From contig JAJOKU010000141.1 in assembly GCA_021129695.1 (NCBI GenBank), positions 1-5,894 on the forward strand: DNA of 5,894 nt, given 5' to 3'. A program made the position numbers and the translations under genes. Of the stretch, positions 5,882-5,894 are shown one piece after another; the first letter of the stretch is position 1; every line of letters starts with the position of its first letter. The stretch comes from a candidate division NPL-UPA2 bacterium. GTDB lineage: Bacteria; NPL-UPA2; JAGMAN01. Below the pieces are notes generated by a model, which did no database searches, was not told where the DNA came from, and worked only from the letters and a program-made list of their open reading frames with translations.

Positions 5882-5894
5882 TATCGTCGGGACA

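Noticed and set aside
1..5894. CRISPR array, tRNA, insertion sequence or defence island
   Set aside because: No regularly spaced repeats, cloverleaf, transposase or terminal inverted repeats were seen. One orphan ATPase plus a housekeeping helicase does not make a defence system.

Overview
The window looks like a piece of chromosome from an uncultivated, diderm-like bacterium of moderate GC. I cannot place it in a phylum. The pointers are the long form of RecG with an N-terminal extension, a cyclophilin remnant with a Sec signal peptide, and a solitary AAA_14/DUF4143 ATPase of the sort scattered through environmental and candidate-phylum genomes. There is no phage, transposase, CRISPR, rRNA or tRNA gene that I can see.

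Layout, all genes on the + strand. Positions 1-254 are non-coding and rich in small repeats and dyads: a 12-bp tandem duplication, a 9-bp hairpin, two copies of ACGGTGAA, then a near-consensus sigma70-type promoter. The promoter fires almost exactly at the ATG of the first gene, a complete DUF4143-family ATPase (255-1496). After an 82-bp gap comes a complete recG (1579-3999, GTG start). Fourteen bases after recG begins a secreted cyclophilin-type peptidyl-prolyl isomerase. It is broken twice: by an apparent 1-base deletion just after the signal peptide, and by loss of everything after the conserved YYDG. At exactly that point the start codon of a concentrative nucleoside transporter (CNT/NupC family, 4220-5539) begins, using a Shine-Dalgarno sequence that lies inside the cyclophilin codons. 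From 5540 to the end I find no convincing gene, only an unrecognised coding-like tail, hairpins, a repeat related to the one at the left end, and a possible promoter reading out of the window.

The genes do not form one obvious pathway. RecG is a housekeeping replication-fork and recombination helicase, the transporter salvages nucleosides, and the ATPase has no established function. The most informative points are the probably leaderless, dyad-covered promoter of the ATPase, the ppi/nupC junction (a deletion, rearrangement or assembly join), and a nucleoside transporter whose base-contacting residues differ from characterised CNTs. I do not see a clearly new multi-gene system.
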